Origin: Chlorobiota bacterium
Lineage (GTDB): Bacteria; Bacteroidota; Bacteroidia; Bacteroidales; JAADGE01
Direction: 5' to 3'
DNA: 17,860 nucleotides
Assembly: GCA_030592825.1 (NCBI GenBank)
Contig: JAUVIG010000026.1
Coordinates: 1-17,860 of the forward strand
The notes below the pieces were generated by a model. It saw nothing but the letters and a program-made list of their open reading frames with translations. It made no database searches and was not told where the DNA came from. Shown one piece after another: positions 1 to 9,629 of the stretch (position 1 is the stretch's first letter; every line of letters begins with the position of its first letter). The position numbers were made by a program, and so were the translations under genes.

Positions 1-1169
1 GCATCAAGATCAATGATTTCGCCTGCAAAATATAAATTTTTTATGAGTTTCGACATCATTGTTTTAGAATCAATTTCATTGGTTTCTACTCCGCCTGCTG
101 TTATAATTGCCTCATTAAAAGATCGATACCCGGATATTTTAAATCTGATATCCTTTAAACTGTTTTTTAAGCGTTTTCTTTCCTTTGAAGTAATTTGATG
201 ACATTCTTTATTTGCATTAATTTTTGTAATATCAAGAATCACAGTAATCATCTTTGACGGGAGCAAATTTTTCATTATGTTTTTTATTTGTTTCTTTCCG
301 TTATTACTCAATTCCCGTTGAAGTCTTGCGTCCAACTTTTGCTCATCAAGTGCGGGTTTCAAATCTATAGAAATTTCAACGTCATTTCTATTGATCAATG
401 CGTCAACAACTGTTCGGCTCAAAGTTAAAATGATGGGTCCGGTTAATCCGAAATGAGCAAACATCATTTCTCCGAATTCATCTTTGTGTTTCTTTCCGTT
501 AATCCAAACGGAAGCATTTACATTTTTTAAACTTAAACCTTGAAGTTTTTCTGCTGTATCTCCCTCTGTTATAACCGGAACTAATGCAGGTCGTATAGGA
601 TTAATTGTATGTCCGAGTTTTTTTGCCAAAGTATAACCGTCTCCGGAAGATCCGGTTGCAGGATAAGATTTTCCGCCTGTACATAATATTACATTATCAC
701 ATAAAATAATTTCCTTTTTGCCGGATATTTTTATGCCAATAACTTTCCCTTCTTTGGTTTTTATATCTTCTGCTTTTGAATCTTTTTTTATTGTTACATT
801 TTTTTCTTTTAAAATAAAACGAAGAGTATTAACAACATCAGCAGCATTATCACTTTCCGGAAACACACGCCCTCCTCTTTCTTGCTTGGTTTTTAGTCCC
901 TTATCTTCAATTAAGTTAATTATATCTTTTGAGAAAAATTCAGAAAAAGCATGTTTCAGAAACTTTCCTTTCGGGAAGATTTTTTTGAAGTATTCAGATT
1001 GATATGCTGTATTTGTAATATTACATCTTCCTTTTCCGGAAATCAACATTTTTCTGCCTTCACGATTCATTTTTTCGAGAAGCAAAACGTTTGCACCGTT
1101 TTCTGCTGCACTTATTGCTGCAAGCATTCCGGAAGCTCCGGCACCTATAACTATAACATCGTACCTCAT
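1..1169 (-). CDS. BaiN/HI0933-family NAD(P)/FAD-dependent oxidoreductase (3' end cut by window edge)
   Basis: This is a cytoplasmic flavoprotein of the HI0933/YhiN/BaiN family, whose members bind FAD through an N-terminal Rossmann fold; the physiological substrate of most members is unknown. The protein begins MRYDVIVIGAGASG, with the dinucleotide-binding glycines at residues 9-14. Next comes the family motif GKGRCNITN at about residues 45-53, then TGGKSYPATGSSGDGY in the middle, and near the edge AGGVETNEID followed by FAGEIIDLD, the second FAD-contacting segment. About 389 codons are visible; family members are usually a little over 400 residues, so roughly 20 C-terminal residues are missing. 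The start codon shares its A with the TAA stop of the giant upstream gene (TAATG), so translation is probably coupled and the two genes are co-transcribed. The family call is firm; the specific reaction is not known. Confidence 0.9.
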   Translation of the reverse strand, partial: MRYDVIVIGAGASGMLAAISAAENGANVLLLEKMNREGRKMLISGKGRCNITNTAYQSEYFKKIFPKGKFLKHAFSEFFSKDIINLIEDKGLKTKQERGGRVFPESDNAADVVNTLRFILKEKNVTIKKDSKAEDIKTKEGKVIGIKISGKKEIILCDNVILCTGGKSYPATGSSGDGYTLAKKLGHTINPIRPALVPVITEGDTAEKLQGLSLKNVNASVWINGKKHKDEFGEMMFAHFGLTGPIILTLSRTVVDALINRNDVEISIDLKPALDEQKLDARLQRELSNNGKKQIKNIMKNLLPSKMITVILDITKINANKECHQITSKERKRLKNSLKDIRFKISGYRSFNEAIITAGGVETNEIDSKTMMSKLIKNLYFAGEIIDLD

Positions 1170-4100
1170 TATATCCTTTTTGCCAATACAACTGTCTTTT
1201 TATAAAGATTCACTGTTCCGTTCAAATCAAATACTTTAAAGTAAACCAAATATGTTCCGGCATTAGCAATTCTGTTATCTGCATACAAACCGTCCCAAAC
1301 TAATGTTCCTTCTGTAGATAACAAAAGATTATTTGCCAATTGTTTTACAATTCTGCCTTTTGCATCAAAAATATAAACTGTAGCAACATGTCCGGGGTCT
1401 TGGAATTTATAATTAATATTGGCATAATCGTCAATCCCGTCATTATCCGGCGAAAAAACATATGGTTCGACATTTACCGGAACGTTACTTGGGTCTCCTG
1501 CTTCAACAAACTGTGAGTTTTTGTATGCCGGTGTTGCAAAACCTACAAGTTCAGATGCAGAATGCCAATTAGACGGTTCTTGGGTTTCTTTGTCATAATT
1601 TACCCTTTCCAAAGATACTCCTTCACCATCTAATAATTTAAAATGCATATCTTCATGATAGCTGAATTCATCAATAATTGTATCTGTTTTATACATTATC
1701 AAAACTATACCTGTTTCATCAGGGAATGTCGGAAGGTTCTCAATTTCCAACAAATTTTCTTGATTTTCACTCATATAATCTCTTAATACACTATCCTTTT
1801 TTTCAGTAAATGCCATATAGCTTTCAGGTGCGATATATAAGTTCGTTTCTGAAAGAGGTGAAATTGATATGATGCTGTCAAGATTTTCATCATCTCTTGC
1901 AGCTATTTGAATATTAATAAGATCTATATCGTATTGTGTTCGATTATATATTTCAACAAAATCAACACCATACGGGAACGGATTAAACAGGACTTCATTT
2001 ATCACAATATCTCCTGCTTTTGGTGTATAATATGTAAAAATCATTTCTGCATTATCCATAACATTTCCGTTAATATCCTTAATGTTTTCAATGCTTAAAG
2101 TTATTTCTTCTCCGTCAGGAAAGGCTTCAGAAAATTGTAAATGAATTATTGTTGTGTCTGCTGTTTCTCTTATTGCAAATTCGGGATTTCCGACATCATT
2201 ATTACAAGAGTAGTTTAAAATATTTGTTCCGGTTCCGAGATCAACCGTTTCAGAAAATTTAATTTTTAATCTTTTTTCATCTTTTATCCAAAGTTCAACA
2301 GGATAAATTAAATGATATGTAAAATCAAAACCGGTTGTTTGAATTTCATTATCACAATTATCTTTAACACCCTCAACCATTAATGTATAATTTTGTTCAT
2401 CCGAAAAATAATTTTGAAACAAAAGGTGAACTTTTGTTCTTTCTTCAGGATCTGTATAAGCCAAATAGGGATCACCAATACTATTATTTACACTGAAATT
2501 CGAAGTGTCACTTCCGCTTGAATAACTAATGTTTTCATCAAACTCAAGTAAGAGATAATTTGACGCAACAATGTGAACATCAATCAATTCAGGGGCTGTA
2601 TTGTCTTGATTTGATGCGTTAACAGAATTGGTTTGTCCGGGGGTTCCGTGATCTCCCGTGCATACTGTCCAATTATCATTTTCTCCGCAAAAATTTAAAG
2701 GATCTATTCGCTCAAGTGACCATCCGCCGTTATCGTGTTCATCATCATCATACCATTCATCAGAATAGTTTAATTCTTCAATAATTGTATTATCAGGAGT
2801 CATCAATTTCAAGTTCCTGCCTGAAACTGTGATATCACTTGATGTTAATATCGGTAAAACATCTCCGTATTGAGCAAACAAATCTTCTTTGCCCGCCTCA
2901 CATAAAATCAAAAAGTCATTATAGTGCAGAGTAATGTAAGGAAAAAGTCTTTCTGTTTGACCTTCTGATAAAAAAGTCCAATTTGTCAGGTCTAAATCAA
3001 AAGAAGATGTGTTATATAATTCTATGTATCTTTCTTCGGGAAGAGGAGTAGGAGCAGGATTAATATCACACATAATTTCATTTATGACAATATCAAACGG
3101 TTTCGGAATATAATATGTAAATTCAATGTCGGCCGGATTCATAACATTCTCATTTATATCTTTTACATTAGATATACTTAAAGTATAGCTTTGTTCAAGA
3201 ATAAAACTACCCGAAAATTGCAAATTTACTATGCTGCTGTCTGAATTGCTGATAATCGCAAAATCCGGATTGCCTATAGCTCCGGCAACAGAATAATTTT
3301 CCGGTAATTGTGCAGATATAATTTCAATTTTTTCTGAAAAGTGTACTCTTAATTGGTTTTCTGACATCACTTCAACAGAACCGGGAAAGATCAGTTGATA
3401 TTCAAAGTTTCCGGTAAAATCCTGCATAATATTATTACAGTTATCTTCAATATTTTGAATTTGAACGGTATTGTTCCCAATATTAAAGTTATCGGTAAAA
3501 TTAAGATTTACTATTGATCCGTCTTCAGAACTTATAACAGCAGTCGTTGGATTTACAGTACTGTTCAATGTAAAATTTTCGACTGTTTCTGCACTTACAA
3601 TTTCAACTTTTTCAGAAAAATGCACTTTGATATGTTTTGAAGATATATATTCCAATTCTGTAACTTCCGGAGATGAGAGATCAGGATTAACAGCATAAAC
3701 CGAATTAATTCTTCCGGGTGTTCCTCCGGTATAATCCATAGTTGCCGTCCAATTTTCATCTTCACCGCAAAAGTTCAAGGGATCAATACGTTCAATTGAC
3801 CAACCTCCGCCGTCTTTATCATCATCATCATACCATTCGTCTGAATATGTAAGGTCCTCAACAATATCTCCGTTGTTACTTTTTAACAACAATCGCTTTC
3901 CGGAAACTGTTAATTCTGACGGGATAAGAATAGGAATTGTTATTCCGAAGATTGCAAATTCAGATTCAGCATCATCTTCGCAAATTATTGCATATTCTCC
4001 GGGAGGCAGTACAATTGCAGGGAAGGTTTTTTCAGAGTTATCTCCGATTTTTAAAGTCCATCCTGTAAAATTTATATCATATTCCGAGTTGTTATATAAT

Positions 4101-6928
4101 TCAAGATATTCATGAACGGGAAGGGCTTCCGGAGCCGGGTTTACATCACACATGATTTCATTTATGATAATGTCATAGGGACTAACTTCATAATATGTAA
4201 AATTTAGGTCTTTGTTTGCCATTATATTGCCGTATGTATCTTGAACATTTGAAACACTTAAAATATAATCTTGTTCTAAAACAAAACTGTTTGTAAATTC
4301 AAGATGAACAAGTTTGTTATTACTTCCGTCAATTGTTGCATTTTCCGGATTTCCTATTGCATTATTAACGGTATAATTTGTAAGAGTTTGAGATGTTGTT
4401 ATATCAACTTCTTTTGAAAATATAACATCTATTGTAGTATCGGAAGTTGCGCTTGCAGAAACAGCATCAATATTTATCCATGTAAATGTTTTATTAACTG
4501 TTATAACAGCATTTCCGTTTTCATCTTCTACATTGCTGATTGTAATACTGTTTTCTTGATTTTCAATAAATTGATCGGAAAATTGTAAGTTTACGATTTT
4601 ATGATCAGAACCGTCTAAACTTGCTGATACAGGATTTCCTATTGAGTTATTAACAATATAATTTGTTATAATTTCGGCAGTTGCTTGTGAAACATTTTCG
4701 TTAAATATTACCAGTAAGGTGTTTGGTGTGTTAACTATTACAGTGTCAACTTGTGGCGGCTCAATATCAGGGATTTCAACGCCGAAATATACATCATCAA
4801 TCCAAAGTTTTCTGTCCAGTGATGAACTGTATTTATAATAAATTCCGAAATAGTTTGCATTTGTATATATGGAATTATTGGTTGTTCCGTATGATGTAAG
4901 GTTGTCAAAACCTCCGTCTTCATCAATTTTTACTTCCCAATCGCCGGTTGAAGTTCTTAATATTTCAAAACCTTTTGCTTGCGAAGAGTTTGTGTTATTC
5001 CAATCGAACCCTGTATTTATTACAGGTGTTGCCTCTCCGTTTGTTATTTCACACAGTTTAACAATATCATCGGTTTCAGAAAAGTTAATACCTATGAGGT
5101 ATCCGTTTATGTTTCCTCCCGGCAACATTTCTGTATCATCATTATCTGCCATAAGAAAAACCGACCAGTTATTATTGCCGGAAGGTGCAGAATTTTCGTA
5201 TCTTAGCTGAAATCGCCAAGCTTTGGTTTCTCCGGAAAAATCGACCGAACTCAAAGGGTGTGATATTTGGTCAATATCACTTTCGGGATTATCAAAAATA
5301 TGTTTTAATGAATAAATCTCATTTATCGGATCATCTGTGCTTGCTTGCCACCTTTCAATATTTGCTGATTGCCAATTAGTAAGGTTGCCGTCTTCAAAAT
5401 CGTCATCAAGGTAAACTATACTGCTTACACAAGTAATTTCGGTGCTGTTTACTGTTCCGATTGAAGAACTTGCTGAAAGTGTAAAAATTTCTTCTGTATC
5501 ATATTGTAAATCGTTCCAAGTATATTCACCTGATACAAAATTTTGAGATAATCCGGTTATTGAGCTAAGTGTTCCTGTGCCGCTTAGTAACGATAATGTT
5601 ACATTACCGGTAAAATCGGTATCAGTGTTATTATTTTCATCAACAGCATTTACACTGATTGTAAAGTCGCTGTTTATTAATACATGGTTCGGTGTATTGT
5701 TGAAAATAATACTTGTTGCGGTAATATTTATGCTTTCGGCTCCGCTTTCAACAACACCCGAACCAAAACTTGAGCCCGTAATATCGGCAACTATATTGAT
5801 GTAGTCAAGTTTGAAATCAAGATTTTCGTTATCGCTTATGTTTGACAAATCTGTATTCAACCAAATATTTAATTCGTAAGTTTCATTATCGCCGTCGGCT
5901 ATTGAAATAAAATCGTTAGAACTGAAAATTATTTCTTGTGCATTTATTGAGCCTTGTAAAGGTGTTGAAATATCAGGTCCTGTTATTGTTGCTCCGGCAA
6001 TTGCATTTGTCCAATCGCTTATTTCATTAAGTGTTCCTTGAGTTATTTGTATTTGGTCTATTACAGTCGGTAAAAGATCTCCTGATGCCGGATCCGAAAA
6101 ATTAAAATCGAAAACAAATATTGCTTCGCCTTGTGTGTCGATTAATGATGATATTGATGTCGGTTCTGTGCTTGCTCCTGTGTTTACTTGTGATGTTTGG
6201 TCGTTGGTTGGCAGTGGTGTAATTTGCAGATTATCAAAATACAATAACCTTGCTGCTGAGGGGTTTGCAATATCAGTAGCAATTCCAAAATATGAACAAC
6301 TTGTATGAGTATTGTCATTTGTTATTCCGTATTGTGTTGTTGGTATTATTTCAAAACCGTCGTCTATAAAAACTGTCCAACCACCACTTATACTCCTTGT
6401 TATTTTTATTGTTCTGCCTAAGGGTACCGGTCCGTCAAGAGAAGCAGGAAAATCGGTGTCAATAATAATTTCCGAAGTTGTTCCTGTTTGTTTGTACAGT
6501 ATGAATTGATCTTCTTCGCCTCCGTCAAATCTAAGAAAATAACCATTAAAATCTAATGTCCCGTCTGTAAGGTTTGCAACAGTATTGTCGTCTGATATTA
6601 AAATTATTTTGTAATCATTTATATTCGAAATCGACCAGTTTCTGCCGTCCGCAACAGAGAAAACCCATTCTCCGTATGCTATATTGCTTACCGTAGTAAT
6701 AATTGCATCACTTGTAATAGGCAAACTGCTCAAAACAAAAGCATCGTTTCCGGCATCGCTGTTAATAGCTCCGTCTCCGGAAGTCGGAGGATCTGAAACT
6801 TGAAAGCTTGCAATATCACCCTCCCATACAGGAGAACTTGTAATATTGCCGTCAGTAAAATCGTCATTAACTTGAGCATTCAGTAAAAAAGGAAAAATAA
6901 TTAACGAAAGAAATATTAATTTTTTCAT
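1169..6928 (-). CDS. Giant secreted modular protein with three Ig-Ig-lamin-tail modules and a C-terminal FlgD/gliding-type domain
   Basis: The 1,919-residue protein starts with a clear Sec signal peptide (MKKLIFLSLIIFPFLLNAQ, cleavage near 19). Domains in order are: a lectin/LamG-like segment (about 20-235, ending YFDNLQI), a linker with an Ig-like domain (about 400-500), and a second LamG-like segment (about 508-723, DDDFEDGN to LWIDDVYFG). Three modules then follow, each with two Ig-like domains (NYxVNNxIGNP, then LxFSxxF, then ISNVxDxxGN) and one lamin-tail domain beginning DIxINEI at about 918, 1276 and 1641. The first two lamin-tail domains share SDEWYDDD, then GGWSxERIDPLNFCGE. The end (about 1819-1919: YVFSPDNDGIDD, then GTYLVYFKVF and KKTVVLAKRI) resembles the FlgD-like or gliding-type C-terminal domains of type IX secretion substrates. 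Inferred role: surface-attached or exported adhesin or matrix protein; no enzyme motif was seen. Its stop overlaps the flavoprotein start, an odd operon partner. Confidence 0.88.
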   Translation of the reverse strand: MKKLIFLSLIIFPFLLNAQVNDDFTDGNITSSPVWEGDIASFQVSDPPTSGDGAINSDAGNDAFVLSSLPITSDAIITTVSNIAYGEWVFSVADGRNWSISNINDYKIILISDDNTVANLTDGTLDFNGYFLRFDGGEEDQFILYKQTGTTSEIIIDTDFPASLDGPVPLGRTIKITRSISGGWTVFIDDGFEIIPTTQYGITNDNTHTSCSYFGIATDIANPSAARLLYFDNLQITPLPTNDQTSQVNTGASTEPTSISSLIDTQGEAIFVFDFNFSDPASGDLLPTVIDQIQITQGTLNEISDWTNAIAGATITGPDISTPLQGSINAQEIIFSSNDFISIADGDNETYELNIWLNTDLSNISDNENLDFKLDYINIVADITGSSFGSGVVESGAESINITATSIIFNNTPNHVLINSDFTISVNAVDENNNTDTDFTGNVTLSLLSGTGTLSSITGLSQNFVSGEYTWNDLQYDTEEIFTLSASSSIGTVNSTEITCVSSIVYLDDDFEDGNLTNWQSANIERWQASTDDPINEIYSLKHIFDNPESDIDQISHPLSSVDFSGETKAWRFQLRYENSAPSGNNNWSVFLMADNDDTEMLPGGNINGYLIGINFSETDDIVKLCEITNGEATPVINTGFDWNNTNSSQAKGFEILRTSTGDWEVKIDEDGGFDNLTSYGTTNNSIYTNANYFGIYYKYSSSLDRKLWIDDVYFGVEIPDIEPPQVDTVIVNTPNTLLVIFNENVSQATAEIITNYIVNNSIGNPVSASLDGSDHKIVNLQFSDQFIENQENSITISNVEDENGNAVITVNKTFTWINIDAVSASATSDTTIDVIFSKEVDITTSQTLTNYTVNNAIGNPENATIDGSNNKLVHLEFTNSFVLEQDYILSVSNVQDTYGNIMANKDLNFTYYEVSPYDIIINEIMCDVNPAPEALPVHEYLELYNNSEYDINFTGWTLKIGDNSEKTFPAIVLPPGEYAIICEDDAESEFAIFGITIPILIPSELTVSGKRLLLKSNNGDIVEDLTYSDEWYDDDDKDGGGWSIERIDPLNFCGEDENWTATMDYTGGTPGRINSVYAVNPDLSSPEVTELEYISSKHIKVHFSEKVEIVSAETVENFTLNSTVNPTTAVISSEDGSIVNLNFTDNFNIGNNTVQIQNIEDNCNNIMQDFTGNFEYQLIFPGSVEVMSENQLRVHFSEKIEIISAQLPENYSVAGAIGNPDFAIISNSDSSIVNLQFSGSFILEQSYTLSISNVKDINENVMNPADIEFTYYIPKPFDIVINEIMCDINPAPTPLPEERYIELYNTSSFDLDLTNWTFLSEGQTERLFPYITLHYNDFLILCEAGKEDLFAQYGDVLPILTSSDITVSGRNLKLMTPDNTIIEELNYSDEWYDDDEHDNGGWSLERIDPLNFCGENDNWTVCTGDHGTPGQTNSVNASNQDNTAPELIDVHIVASNYLLLEFDENISYSSGSDTSNFSVNNSIGDPYLAYTDPEERTKVHLLFQNYFSDEQNYTLMVEGVKDNCDNEIQTTGFDFTYHLIYPVELWIKDEKRLKIKFSETVDLGTGTNILNYSCNNDVGNPEFAIRETADTTIIHLQFSEAFPDGEEITLSIENIKDINGNVMDNAEMIFTYYTPKAGDIVINEVLFNPFPYGVDFVEIYNRTQYDIDLINIQIAARDDENLDSIISISPLSETNLYIAPESYMAFTEKKDSVLRDYMSENQENLLEIENLPTFPDETGIVLIMYKTDTIIDEFSYHEDMHFKLLDGEGVSLERVNYDKETQEPSNWHSASELVGFATPAYKNSQFVEAGDPSNVPVNVEPYVFSPDNDGIDDYANINYKFQDPGHVATVYIFDAKGRIVKQLANNLLLSTEGTLVWDGLYADNRIANAGTYLVYFKVFDLNGTVNLYKKTVVLAKRI
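1930..4760 (-). repeat. Internal direct repeats encoding the Ig-Ig-lamin-tail modules (period about 1.08 kb)
   Basis: Three modules of about 360 codons repeat within the giant gene. The lamin-tail starts lie near 4175, 3100 and 2005. Similarity is visible at DNA level between 2690-2766 and 3767-3845, which encode the SDEWYDDD to FCGE stretch, including a TCATCATCATCA tract that encodes the aspartate run. The third copy is much more diverged and lacks the acidic run and the cysteine. Boundaries are approximate. Confidence 0.75.
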
Positions 6929-6976
6929 TGCTGATGTTATATTTTATTTTAGAAAATGTATTTTTGCTTATCGTTT

Positions 6977-7007
6977 CAAAATTAACATATATTCTTTTAA
7001 AAACAAG
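6977..7007 (-). promoter_or_regulatory. Predicted Bacteroidota-type promoter for the giant secreted protein gene
   Basis: On the minus strand, CTTG (7007-7004) is followed after 19 bases by TAATTTTG (6984-6977), which matches the Bacteroidota -7 box TAnnTTTG exactly and the -33 TTTG at three of four bases. Transcription would start near 6970, giving a leader of about 40 bases before the ATG at 6928. No comparable box was found for asd on the other strand of this gap. Confidence 0.5.
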
Positions 7008-7104
7008 GTCTTTGATATTAAGAATTAAGAGAATTGATTCGGAAAATAATTATTTGAAGCAAAATCAATTAAAAATATTGTTCTTATAAATATAAATCAA
7101 AATA

Positions 7105-8094
7105 ATGAAAGTAGCTGTAGTTGGTGCAACGGGATTGGTAGGTTCTGTTATGTTAAAAGTTTTGGAAGAAAGAAAATTTTCGATAAAGGAACTGATTCTG
7201 TGTGCATCTGAAAGATCTACAGGAAAAAATATCATTTTTAATAATAATTCATATAAAGTAACCGGCATTTCAGATGCAATAAGCAACAAACCTGATATAG
7301 CATTGTTTTCCGCCGGCAGCAGTACATCATTAAAGTATGCTCCTTTGTTTGCAAAAGCCGGAACTTATGTTATTGATAATTCTTCAGCTTGGCGAATGCA
7401 CCGGAATAAAAAACTTATCGTTCCGGAAATTAATGCTTCAATATTAAATTCCGGTGATAAGATTATTGCAAATCCTAATTGTTCTACTATACAGTTGTTA
7501 TTGGCTGTTGCTCCTTTGCATAAAAGATATAAAATAAAACGACTTGTGGTTTCTACTTATCAGTCGGTTACCGGTACCGGAGTTAAAGCTTTAAATCAAC
7601 TTAATGATGAAGAAAAAGGAATAAAGGGTGAAAAAGCATATCCGTATCAAATTTACAGAAATTGTTTACCTCATTGTGCCGGTTTTTCTGATGACGGATA
7701 TACAAAAGAAGAGCTGAAAATTGTAAACGAAACTCATAAAATTCTTGATCCTGAAATTAAAGTTACGGTTACAGCTGTAAGAGTACCTGTAGAAGGAGGT
7801 CATTCAGAGGCTGTAAATATTGAATTTGAAAATGATTTTGATATCTCGGACATTAGAAATATCCTTGACAAAACAATTGGTATAAGCGTTCAAGATGATA
7901 TTGAAAATAATATATATCCGATGCCGATTTCGGCTGAAGGAAAAGATGATGTATTTGTCGGAAGAATAAGACGTGATTTTTCTAATCCTAAGAGCCTTAA
8001 CATTTGGGTTGTTTCAGATAATTTAAGAAAAGGGGCTGCTACAAATGCTGTTCAGATTGCTGAATATCTTGTTGAGAATGTACTTAATGTGTAA
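7105..8094 (+). CDS. asd: Aspartate-semialdehyde dehydrogenase
   Basis: This enzyme converts aspartyl-4-phosphate to aspartate semialdehyde with NADPH in the cytoplasm, the branch point towards lysine/diaminopimelate, threonine and methionine. The 329-residue protein starts MKVAVVGATGLVG, the NADP-binding loop at residues 7-13. The catalytic cysteine lies in NPNCSTIQ (Cys126), the substrate-binding glutamine in TYQSVTGTG (Gln153), and the catalytic histidine in EGGHSEA (His233). These motifs and the length are typical of the bacterial Asd family. The leader is A-rich without a clear Shine-Dalgarno sequence, as usual in this phylum. The gene is transcribed divergently from the giant secreted-protein gene; 119 bases separate it from dtd and no terminator was seen there, so read-through is possible. 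Confidence 0.97.
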   Translation: MKVAVVGATGLVGSVMLKVLEERKFSIKELILCASERSTGKNIIFNNNSYKVTGISDAISNKPDIALFSAGSSTSLKYAPLFAKAGTYVIDNSSAWRMHRNKKLIVPEINASILNSGDKIIANPNCSTIQLLLAVAPLHKRYKIKRLVVSTYQSVTGTGVKALNQLNDEEKGIKGEKAYPYQIYRNCLPHCAGFSDDGYTKEELKIVNETHKILDPEIKVTVTAVRVPVEGGHSEAVNIEFENDFDISDIRNILDKTIGISVQDDIENNIYPMPISAEGKDDVFVGRIRRDFSNPKSLNIWVVSDNLRKGAATNAVQIAEYLVENVLNV

Positions 8095-8213
8095 TCTTTA
8101 TTAAATATAAGTTTCTGAATATCGCTTTATTTTTTGCTGTTATGAAAGTTCCTTGTTTATTCGTTTATCTGTTTATTTGATAATATAATTTTTTTTACAA
8201 TTAACCAAAAAAC

Positions 8214-8666
8214 ATGAAATCAGTCATACAAAGGGTCAACAGAAGTTTTGTAAGTATAAACGGAGATGTAAAATCCGGTATCGGTAAAGGATTATTAATA
8301 TTTGCCGGATTTGAAGATAAAGATACAGAAGATGATCTTCAATGGATGAGCAAAAAAATTGCATCTCTAAGGATATTTGATGATCAAGAAGGTGTTATGA
8401 ACATACCGGTTACAGAAATAAATGGGGAGATCATGGTTATCAGTCAATTTACACTACATGCCAAAACCAAAAAGGGTAACAGGCCCTCATATATTAAAGC
8501 TGCAAAACCTGAAATTGCGATTCCTTTATATGAGGCTTTTGTGAAAATCTTATCTGAAGATGCAGAAACAGAGGTTCAAACCGGAGAATTTGGTGCAAAT
8601 ATGCAAGTATCGTTGATTAATGACGGTCCGGTAACTATAATCATAGACAGTAAAAATAAAGAGTAG
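8214..8666 (+). CDS. dtd: D-aminoacyl-tRNA deacylase
   Basis: This enzyme hydrolyses D-amino acids (and glycine mischarged on tRNA-Ala) from tRNA, a cytoplasmic proofreading step. The 150-residue length is standard for the DTD fold. Both signature motifs are intact: SQFTLHAKTKKGNRPS (residues 77-92) and the C-terminal NDGPVTIIID (136-145), which contains the Gly-cisPro element used for chiral selection. The start MKSVIQRVNRSFVSI is the typical N-terminus (family consensus MRxVxQRVxxAxV). The ATG at 8214 follows an A-rich leader. It is the first of three same-strand genes that end at the terminator near 10018; the spacings to the next genes (90 and 36 bases) suit an operon, but I found no convincing promoter upstream. 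Confidence 0.96.
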   Translation: MKSVIQRVNRSFVSINGDVKSGIGKGLLIFAGFEDKDTEDDLQWMSKKIASLRIFDDQEGVMNIPVTEINGEIMVISQFTLHAKTKKGNRPSYIKAAKPEIAIPLYEAFVKILSEDAETEVQTGEFGANMQVSLINDGPVTIIIDSKNKE

Positions 8667-8756
8667 TCATTTTATCTTTATAAAAAAACATTCAAACAAA
8701 ATTTTCCGTATAGATTTCATATATTGCATAAATTATTAATTCTAAAAAACAGAGTA

Positions 8757-9593
8757 ATGAAAAACATTTTAATATTAAGTATTGCAACATTTTTATTTCT
8801 GACATCATGCTGTAAAGAAAAAGAAGAAAAAGTTGAAAAAATTATTATAAACAATTCTGCTGATACATTGTTAAAGTCAGAGCATTTAGTTATGGCAACT
8901 TTATGGTTTCAGAAATCAGCTGAAATGCAAGCAATTTACTATCAAAATTTTAAGTTTGCAAAAATGATGCTTGATGAAAATTTTAAAAAAGACCGTTTTA
9001 AAATTAAAAAAACAAAGCCGAAAGCAGTTATTACGGATATAGATGAAACCATATTAGATAACAGTCCGTATAATGCCGGATTAATTGAAAAAGGAGAGTC
9101 ATATAATAAAGAATCTTGGGCAGCATGGGTAAATGAAAAAAGGGCTGAAGCCCTGCCCGGAGCACTTGACTTTTGCAATTATGCCAAAGAAAAAGGTATA
9201 GAAATTTTCTATGTTTCTAACCGCAGTGCCGACAGAATTGATGCTACTGTTGAGAACATGGTAAATGAAGGCTTCCCTTTTGCAGACAAAGAACATATGT
9301 ATTTGAAGGCTGAAACATCAAATAAAACTGACAGAAGAAATAATATTCTTGAAAACTATGATGTTATTTTACTTCTCGGTGATAACTTAAGAGACTTTGA
9401 TGAAATCTTCGGCAACAGAGGTGAAGATTTCGGTTTCAATATTGTTGACAAAAATAAAGACAAGTTCGGAACAAATTTCATAGTTTTTCCTAATCCGATT
9501 TACGGAGAGTGGGAAAAAGCAGTTTATAAGGGTGATTTTAGCATATCTGATGAGGGTAAAAGAAAGATGAGGGTTGATGCTTTGGATAAATAA
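8757..9593 (+). CDS. Lipoprotein e(P4)-type 5'-nucleotidase / acid phosphatase (HAD superfamily)
   Basis: Members of this family are outer-membrane or periplasmic lipoproteins that dephosphorylate nucleotides such as NMN and AMP. The start at 8757 gives MKNILILSIATFLFLTSCC, a short signal peptide with lipobox LTSC (Cys18). An upstream in-frame ATG at 8724 would put 11 polar residues in front of the signal and is rejected. The mature part carries the class C acid phosphatase motifs: AVITDIDETILDN (Asp94 and Asp96, nucleophile and acid/base), a central FYVSNRS, TDRR, and LLLGDNLRDF (Asp209 and Asp213), i.e. the DDDD set. With 278 residues it is close to family length. It sits between dtd and a MazG-like gene, which hints at nucleotide salvage or house-cleaning; that link is inference. 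Confidence 0.9.
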   Translation: MKNILILSIATFLFLTSCCKEKEEKVEKIIINNSADTLLKSEHLVMATLWFQKSAEMQAIYYQNFKFAKMMLDENFKKDRFKIKKTKPKAVITDIDETILDNSPYNAGLIEKGESYNKESWAAWVNEKRAEALPGALDFCNYAKEKGIEIFYVSNRSADRIDATVENMVNEGFPFADKEHMYLKAETSNKTDRRNNILENYDVILLLGDNLRDFDEIFGNRGEDFGFNIVDKNKDKFGTNFIVFPNPIYGEWEKAVYKGDFSISDEGKRKMRVDALDK

Positions 9594-9629
9594 TTTTTCA
9601 ACCTTATATTTTTATAAATCTTTTAATCC

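Noticed and set aside
2740..3830. The TCATCATCATCA tracts as a phase-variation microsatellite
   Set aside because: Units of three bases keep the frame and only change the number of aspartates; the tracts are short.
1907..6509. Plus-strand open frames opposite the giant gene
   Set aside because: They are antisense shadows of a long, clearly coding frame with recognisable domains and show no motif of their own.
7005..7104. A Bacteroidota promoter for asd
   Set aside because: TTTG occurs at 7011 and 7053, but no TAnnTTTG with acceptable spacing is present.
8724..8756. Longer start for the e(P4)-type phosphatase
   Set aside because: It would place a polar, basic stretch before the lipoprotein signal; starting at 8757 puts the lipobox cysteine at residue 18, as expected.
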